Shown one piece after another: positions 30,948 through 35,557 of a stretch of DNA of 35,557 bases; the stretch's first letter is position 1, and the number at the start of each line of letters is the position of its first letter. The notes beneath the pieces are model-generated. The model ran no database searches, was not told the DNA's origin, and saw only the letters and a program-made list of their open reading frames with translations. The DNA comes from Clostridiaceae bacterium (GTDB taxonomy: Bacteria; Bacillota; Clostridia; Peptostreptococcales; Peptostreptococcaceae): contig CABIVQ010000017.1 of assembly GCA_902362365.1 (NCBI GenBank), forward strand, positions 1-35,557, in the 5' to 3' direction. The position numbers and the translations under genes are program-made.

Positions 30948-31103
30948 ATTTACAATAATATTTATTATTTATTAACAACATTCAAACACTAAATGACGAG
31001 ATATTTTGTAAATAGAACTTTAGCAAAATATATAATATAAAAAATTTAATTTATATATCAGATGCTTTTATGACTTTACACATAACCGAAAGTGAATTGA
31101 ATA

Positions 31104-31246
31104 TATTATGAATTACCTTTTAGAAATCGCTAGCAAGAATGAGTGAAAAACTAATTGCTCTGACATTTTTAGCATCTTTTCAGCTACATGTAAGACAATT
31201 AGTGTTCACGCATTCCCGCTGAGTTCAAAACTTACCATTCATAATA
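31104..31246 (-). repeat. structured element, copy B (after the amidase_6 gene)
   Basis: A 143-nt nested inverted repeat with the same plan as copy A. Outer arms are TATTATGAAT (31104-31113) and ATTCATAATA (31237-31246); the right arm is the last codons of the amidase_6 gene itself. Inside are CTAGC (left), GCTGAG (right), the stem GAATGAGTGAA..ACTAATTG / CAATTAGT.TTCAC.CATTC, and the identical core TAGCATCTTTTCAGCTAC at 31170-31187. The stem sequences differ from copy A yet still pair. Region 30948-31103 before it shows no gene. Confidence 0.75.
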
Positions 31247-31753
31247 CCCAAGTATCTTCAAATATCTTCTCTCGCCTTCTTTTAGGCTTAGTGGGTAATT
31301 CAATAAGTCAGAAGTATGCTGACATATAAGATAGTCAATTAAGTAATCCCCTTCTAAAATAACATCTGTGATAATCATGTTATGATAAGCTCTACCCTCA
31401 TATATTAACTGTACTATATCCCCTAATTCTAATTCATTATAATTCGCTAATCGAGCATATATACCATAATTACTTGTATTGTCATTATTATTACTAGTTA
31501 AATATTTATAAAAAGGTTCTGCAGCTGTCCATGTGGGAGTTCTACTATTATCACTATACCAATACCACTGCTTAAGAACATCACTACCTGAGTGGTCAAA
31601 AGGAATGTCTCCAGCTTTTAAACATTGAGAAATAAAATTAGTACAATCTCCTCCCCAATTTTCATAATCTTTATATTCTTTATTTCTTCCAAGAGCCCAC
31701 TTCTTTGCATAAGCCGCTGCTGCTTCTCTGTTATAAGGTTTTAGTTCCTTCAC
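31232..31753 (-). CDS. amidase_6-domain protein
   Basis: A 173-aa protein of the putative amidase (Amidase_6) family: NREAAAAYAKKWALGRN, then NWGGDCTNFISQCLKAG with the presumed catalytic Cys, and HNMIITDV with a possible catalytic His. The family belongs to the NlpC/P60-like cysteine peptidase superfamily and usually acts on cell-wall or spore peptides. No signal peptide is seen, so it acts inside the cell or the spore compartment, or is exported another way. The GTG at 31753 is chosen, 8 nt after GGAGG; two TTG codons upstream are too close. It follows the DUF3298 gene by 38 nt and ends inside the structured element. Confidence 0.82.
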   Translation of the reverse strand: MKELKPYNREAAAAYAKKWALGRNKEYKDYENWGGDCTNFISQCLKAGDIPFDHSGSDVLKQWYWYSDNSRTPTWTAAEPFYKYLTSNNNDNTSNYGIYARLANYNELELGDIVQLIYEGRAYHNMIITDVILEGDYLIDYLICQHTSDLLNYPLSLKEGERRYLKILGYYEW

Positions 31754-31791
31754 AAACAATTCCTCCAATCTTATATTTATCTTTTATAGAT

Positions 31792-32436
31792 TTAAAATAA
31801 TACCTCACTTATAAAATAATCACTAAAGTAGTCAATAGCATCCTCATACATTACTTTAAACTCTAAAATATTTGTGATTGAATTCCCCATTTCATAACTT
31901 GAAAAACAAATTACTAATCCATCACTCTCAAGATAAAAAGGCTGATCTTCGTATATTTCTATGGAGTATATAAAATTAATTAGCTCATCTTCTATTTCCT
32001 TTTCACAGCATTCTAACTTTCTACTCAGTTGCAATTTTATTGTATCTGTTAGAAATTTTTTATAATCTATTACCTTATCAAAAATGTCTTTTAACTTAAT
32101 TTCCTTTTCTAAATTAAAATCATAATTATATGAGTTTATATAACTTATGTTGTAAAGTCCTATAAATTGATTAAATTCTATAGGTATACTTATAATATTA
32201 TTTTCATTGAAGGTAACTGTATATTCTGTAAGTAAATTTATTAATATATTCGATTCGTCTTCACTTAATATTTGTTGAACTACTTCCTTAAAACATAATA
32301 CATCTTCATATATTTTTTTATTTATAAAATTTATAAAATTATTTTCTTTATTTAATAGTTTTATAATTGGATAGTTCAAAGTATATCTTACACTTTTTTC
32401 TTCCTTTTCTATTATCCTATTCTCAATTATTAACAT
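31792..32436 (-). CDS. DUF4163/DUF3298-like protein (RsiV-type domain) without signal peptide
   Basis: A 214-aa protein. The N-terminal half (YPIIKLLNKENNFINFINKKI) resembles DUF4163, and the C-terminal half (YLESDGLVICFSSYEMG, ILEFKVMYED) resembles DUF3298, the pair found outside the membrane in RsiV-type anti-sigma factors and related wall proteins. No signal peptide or membrane helix is visible, which is odd for the family. The ATG at 32436 follows AGGAGA by 6 nt; earlier in-frame starts overlap that site. It is the first gene of a pair with the amidase_6 gene. Confidence 0.7.
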   Translation of the reverse strand: MLIIENRIIEKEEKSVRYTLNYPIIKLLNKENNFINFINKKIYEDVLCFKEVVQQILSEDESNILINLLTEYTVTFNENNIISIPIEFNQFIGLYNISYINSYNYDFNLEKEIKLKDIFDKVIDYKKFLTDTIKLQLSRKLECCEKEIEDELINFIYSIEIYEDQPFYLESDGLVICFSSYEMGNSITNILEFKVMYEDAIDYFSDYFISEVLF

Positions 32437-32660
32437 ATGCATTCTCCTCTTCACATTGGTATATAATAATTAATATGAAAAATAAAATACTTTTGTTAAG
32501 TATACATATGAGCAAATACTTTTTTCTAAATACTATAAATAGCCTTCTATATGTTAGGTAAAACTTAGATGTCACTTACTGTTATTAATTTAAATGGTTT
32601 AATTATATTTTGAATTTTATATTATTTATATATATGTTGAACTTTGTTTTATTTAGTCTA

Positions 32661-32689
32661 TTGAATATCTTGTCATACTTTAATATAAT
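32661..32689 (+). promoter_or_regulatory. sigma-A promoter of the LCP gene
   Basis: TTGAAT (32661-32666), 17-nt spacer and a perfect TATAAT (32684-32689), 40 nt before the TTG start codon. The rest of the 293-nt gap 32437-32729 shows only AT-rich sequence. Confidence 0.7.
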
Positions 32690-32729
32690 TAGAGGTATGT
32701 TAAATAAAAATTAGAAAGAAGGGATTATA

Positions 32730-33707
32730 TTGTCAAACTTAAAAAAGCTAGTTATATTTCTAGCAGTTTTAGTTATTGCTCTTCCTGCAAGTGTCTTTGG
32801 ATACGTTTATTATAAGTTAAATTCAATACACGATTCCAATATAAATACTGGGGCATTAAATGATATAAAATATCAAGGTAAGAATGGCATCACAAATATT
32901 TTACTAGTAGGTACAGATGGAAGACCAGGTGAGGAAAATGTTAGATCTGATGCTATGATGATTCTTACAGTAGACGGGGTCAACAAAAGTCTTAAGCTTA
33001 CATCATTAGCTCGTGATAGCTATGTAGATATTCCTGATCACGGATATCAAAAACTAACTCATGCTTATGTTTATGGACAAGCTAATTTACTAATAGAAAC
33101 TATTGAGGATAATTTTGAAATAGATATTCATAATTATGTTGTTGTTGATTTCTACTCATTCATGGATATTATAGATGCTTTAGGTGGAGTTACTGTTAAT
33201 GTTAAAGAATCTGAGTTAAAAGAAGTGAATAAATTTATTCCAGAAACATATAATTGGAATACAAATAGTAATAAAGGCTCTATACAGTATATAGAGTCTG
33301 CTGGTAAACAAAAACTAAATGGATATCAAGCATTATCATTCTCGCGTATAAGGAAAAATGATAGCGCAATGGAAAGAGATCGAAGACAAAGAGAAGTTAT
33401 TCAAGCATTACTTTCTTCTGTTAAATCACTTCCTGTTACTAAATATCCTGGATTAATTGATACAATACTACCTTATGTAAAAACTAATATGAAACCTTCA
33501 GAAATATTAGGATTAGGTGCAACTATATTAGGATTTGGAAATATTGATATAGAACAAATAGAGTTCCCTATAGATGATGATATCCATAGTAAAGGTGGTA
33601 TATATGGAAATTCTGGATGGGTTCTTAGATTTGAAAAAGACACATTACCATTATTACATGATTTCATCTATAATAGCATAAAACCTGAAAATAATGAAAA
33701 ATTTTAA
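32730..33707 (+). CDS. LytR-CpsA-Psr (LCP) family wall-polymer ligase
   Basis: A 325-aa membrane protein with one N-terminal helix (about 7-27) and an extracellular LCP domain. Hallmarks: NILLVGTDGRPGEENVRSDAMMIL, SLARDSYVDIP, KLTHAYVYG, GGVTVNV, LNGYQALSFSRIRKND and RDRRQREVI, including the Arg and Asp residues that bind the polyprenyl pyrophosphate. LCP proteins attach secondary polymers such as teichoic acids to peptidoglycan. The TTG start at 32730 is supported by AGAAGGGA 6 nt upstream. It is monocistronic, with its own promoter and terminator. Confidence 0.93.
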   Translation: MSNLKKLVIFLAVLVIALPASVFGYVYYKLNSIHDSNINTGALNDIKYQGKNGITNILLVGTDGRPGEENVRSDAMMILTVDGVNKSLKLTSLARDSYVDIPDHGYQKLTHAYVYGQANLLIETIEDNFEIDIHNYVVVDFYSFMDIIDALGGVTVNVKESELKEVNKFIPETYNWNTNSNKGSIQYIESAGKQKLNGYQALSFSRIRKNDSAMERDRRQREVIQALLSSVKSLPVTKYPGLIDTILPYVKTNMKPSEILGLGATILGFGNIDIEQIEFPIDDDIHSKGGIYGNSGWVLRFEKDTLPLLHDFIYNSIKPENNEKF

Positions 33708-33720
33708 TACTATATAAGTA

Positions 33721-33776
33721 AAAAGGAGTTGTCTCAAAATGTTTTTTAATCATTTAAGAAGACTGCTCTTTTTTAT
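33721..33776 (+). terminator. terminator of the LCP gene
   Basis: Imperfect stem AAAGGAG..GTCT / AGAC..CTCTTTTTT with a long loop, 13 nt after the stop, ending in a T run. Confidence 0.65.
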
Positions 33777-33840
33777 TTGTTAATACTCTGTCCTTACTAT
33801 AAAATTATACTTTTACAATCTATGCTTATTCAAGTATGCA

Positions 33841-33874
33841 AAAAAGGTTGCGCTCTACATGAGCACAACCTTTC
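33841..33874 (-). terminator. terminator of the NlpC/P60 gene
   Basis: Stem AAAGGTTG-GCTC / GAGC-CAACCTTT with a 5-nt loop, and a T run on the minus strand. It lies 55 nt past the stop of the wall hydrolase gene. Confidence 0.75.
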
Positions 33875-33928
33875 ATTTGTTAGGGTTTATCTTTCTATTT
33901 TAAAACATACCTTTTTACCTATTAAATT

Positions 33929-35314
33929 TTATCCTATAATTCTTCTAGCTTTTACAAATTTACTTGAATAATAAGATGAATTTATACTTGTAATTTTAAC
34001 TACATCTCCTGGTTTAGTAGAATGTATCATATTACCTCCACCTATGTATATTCCTACATGACTTATACCAGCTCCATTTGTATTGAAGAACACTAAATCT
34101 CCTGGTTTTAAATCACTTTTACTTACTGCTCTACCAGCTGTAGCCTGAGATTTAGATGTTCTTGGTAATATTACTCCTGCTCCATTTTTATAAGCATAGT
34201 AAGTTAATCCTGAACAGTCAAACGAATTAGGTCCTTCTGCCCCCCATCCATATGGCTTTCCTAATTGATCCTTAGCTATACTTATTACACGTTGTATCTT
34301 AGAAGAAACTATTGATTCTGATGATTGTTCACCTTCAGATACAGTTCCTGAGTTAACAACCGTTATATAACTAGAACTTGCCCAACCTATAGTCCCATCT
34401 CCAATTTTAACCTTATACCATCCACTACTTGAATCTAAAATTTCTACATAATCATTTGAGTATATCTGTGCAATCACTTTATAACTTGTAGATGCTCCCT
34501 CTCTAACATTTAAATAGTCCACTGGCTTTACTTGACCTACTTTAAAGTTTGTCTTAGAATCCATTTTTCCATTAGTATCAAATCTATACCAAACGCCATT
34601 TACTTTAAGTATTTCATTTTTAGCCATTTTTCCACTTGACTTAAGCCAGTACCAAAATCCATTATTCTTAAGCCATTCATTTGACGACATCTTTCCATCA
34701 GACTCAAGCCAATACCATTCACCATTGTCTTTTATCCATTCATTAGTTGACATTCTTCCGCTTAACTTTAACCAATACCAAGATCCACTATGCTTAACCC
34801 ACGCTTCACTATACATAGCACCATCAGGCTTAAAGCAGTACCAATCACCATTTTCCTTTATCCATTCATTTGATGCCATTCTTCCACTAGCTTTTAACCA
34901 ATACCACGATCCATTATATCTTAGCCATTCATTTGATGACATTTTTCCATCAGATTCAAGCCAGTACCATGATTCTCCATCTTTTAACCAACCAGTGACC
35001 TTAGCATTATCTCTGTAAAAATACCAATTTTCCCCTTCTTGGAACCATCCATTTTTTGATTTGTAATCAACGACTCTAGTTTGAATATCATTTGTATTTC
35101 CAACAGATTGATCACTTATCACTTCTTTTTCAATTTCATCTATATTTAATTCCTTATCTATAGTTTGAAACTCATCTAAATTTTCCATTTGATTTAAGCT
35201 TTCAGCGCTAACTTTATCAACATTAGCTATTAAAGATACTGATCCTGCCATAGCAATGGCTGTTATCACTCTAGGAATTTTTTTAGTACAAGTACTCTGA
35301 AACTTACATCTCAT
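33929..35314 (-). CDS. secreted NlpC/P60 peptidoglycan hydrolase with cell-wall-binding repeats and SH3 domain
   Basis: A 461-aa secreted wall hydrolase. A signal peptide (1-37, ending VSA-ES) is followed by a charged linker. Eight choline-binding-type repeats (about 88-255) come next, each of about 20 residues with WYWLK.SGKM..NEW patterns, then a bacterial SH3 domain (about 256-320, VDYLNVREGAS to GWASSSYI) and the NlpC/P60 endopeptidase with C367 in FDCSGLT, H419 in SHVGIYIG and H431. It cuts peptide stems in the wall. A GGGAGA site lies 7 nt before the ATG. The fourth repeat diverges (WYCFKPDGAMYSEAW). Repeats 2 and 6 are almost the same, suggesting recombination inside the array. Confidence 0.93.
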   Translation of the reverse strand: MRCKFQSTCTKKIPRVITAIAMAGSVSLIANVDKVSAESLNQMENLDEFQTIDKELNIDEIEKEVISDQSVGNTNDIQTRVVDYKSKNGWFQEGENWYFYRDNAKVTGWLKDGESWYWLESDGKMSSNEWLRYNGSWYWLKASGRMASNEWIKENGDWYCFKPDGAMYSEAWVKHSGSWYWLKLSGRMSTNEWIKDNGEWYWLESDGKMSSNEWLKNNGFWYWLKSSGKMAKNEILKVNGVWYRFDTNGKMDSKTNFKVGQVKPVDYLNVREGASTSYKVIAQIYSNDYVEILDSSSGWYKVKIGDGTIGWASSSYITVVNSGTVSEGEQSSESIVSSKIQRVISIAKDQLGKPYGWGAEGPNSFDCSGLTYYAYKNGAGVILPRTSKSQATAGRAVSKSDLKPGDLVFFNTNGAGISHVGIYIGGGNMIHSTKPGDVVKITSINSSYYSSKFVKARRIIG

Positions 35315-35448
35315 ATCTAAATCTCCCTTATTTTATATTTAAGTTAGTAATTTTCATGCATTTAATTTACATTCTACCATAATTTTATATTTTTCTCAAT
35401 TTTTATATTTGATATGACATATTTCAATTACTGTAAATATTTACACAA

Positions 35449-35557
35449 TTATATTTTTAACTCTCCATTAATTGAAAATGTGTAATTTTTACCTTCAATA
35501 TTTACTTCTCCTATTGCCATAGAACCATTTGATTTGAGGTAATAAATTCTATCATCT
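35449..35557 (-). CDS. C-terminus of another cell-wall-binding-repeat protein (partial)
   Basis: Only the last 36 codons are in the window. The peptide IYYLKSNGSMAIGEVNIEG, then KNYTFSINGELKI and a stop, is the end of a choline-binding-type repeat (YYLKSNGSMAIG). It is therefore a second wall-binding-repeat protein, upstream of the NlpC/P60 gene on the same strand. The gap between them (35315-35448) holds AT-rich sequence and no clear terminator. Confidence 0.75.
   Translation of the reverse strand, partial: DDRIYYLKSNGSMAIGEVNIEGKNYTFSINGELKI

Noticed and set aside
30948..31103. Further MBOAT sequence or another gene
   Set aside because: No frame continues the MBOAT similarity and stops are frequent in all frames; it is treated as decayed or intergenic DNA.
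34725..35018. 97-aa plus-strand reading frame with repeated peptide pattern
   Set aside because: It is the antisense of the cell-wall-binding repeats of the NlpC/P60 gene, so its periodicity is inherited.
1..35557. CRISPR arrays, tRNA or rRNA genes, insertion sequences, phage genes
   Set aside because: No regularly spaced direct repeats, no cloverleaf or rRNA-like GC-rich stretches, and no transposase or integrase motifs were seen on either strand.

Overview
The window is AT-rich chromosomal DNA of a low-GC, anaerobic, spore-forming type Firmicute. I infer the Peptostreptococcaceae (the Clostridioides / Paraclostridium / Paeniclostridium / Romboutsia group). The reasons are the codon and base use, strong GGAGG ribosome sites, a selenoprotein, a clostridial persulfide/sulfite gene pair, cell-wall-binding-repeat proteins, and a ptsI-ptsH-patatin-methyltransferase block that, from memory, matches the camA locus of Clostridioides difficile. 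I see no rRNA, tRNA, CRISPR array, phage or insertion sequence.

Layout. 0-4 kb: hpt, a CobD-like aminotransferase, a DUF1232 membrane protein and the branched-chain amino acid carrier brnQ. 4.1-6.9 kb: a choice-of-anchor A surface-type protein without a signal peptide, a glycerophosphodiesterase lacking its middle, and an unknown protein. 7-10.6 kb: a sulfur module of CoA-disulfide/persulfide reductase-rhodanese plus a siroheme sulfite-reductase-like protein, with a divergent LysR regulator. 10.7-13.8 kb: a membrane protein, a 68-bp perfect palindrome used as a convergent terminator, a lipoprotein and a sensor kinase. 13.9-18.1 kb: a MarR-regulated heterodimeric ABC exporter with three evenly spaced operators. 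18.2-20.1 kb: a free-standing prefix-domain protein, a DUF4097 protein and a pair of HesB/IscA-like proteins; the first has an in-frame UGA with a good bacterial SECIS hairpin and is therefore read as a selenoprotein, the second has Cys at that position. 20.2-22 kb: a BMP-type nucleoside-binding lipoprotein and a divergent Crp/Fnr regulator with a palindromic operator between them. 22-29.9 kb (all minus strand): amidase-like pseudoenzyme, patatin, camA-type orphan adenine methyltransferase, STAS-like protein, second patatin, ptsH, ptsI. 30-31.8 kb: a DUF4358 lipoprotein followed by a decayed MBOAT O-acetyltransferase gene, then an amidase_6 protein and a DUF3298 protein on the other strand. 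32.7 kb to the end: an LCP wall-polymer ligase, an NlpC/P60 hydrolase with wall-binding repeats, and the C-terminus of another repeat protein.

The observations most worth following are: (1) the Sec/Cys HesB-like pair, whose first gene any normal ORF caller misses; (2) a roughly 140-160 nt structured element present twice (after ptsH and after the amidase_6 gene), with an identical 18-nt core, different but self-complementary stems, and outer arms matching each locus; (3) the camA orthologue and the neighbouring amidase that has lost two zinc ligands and the catalytic Glu; (4) the 68-bp spacerless palindrome; (5) the MBOAT remnant beside an intact DUF4358 partner. All functional calls are from reading the sequence and remembered family knowledge; no search was run.
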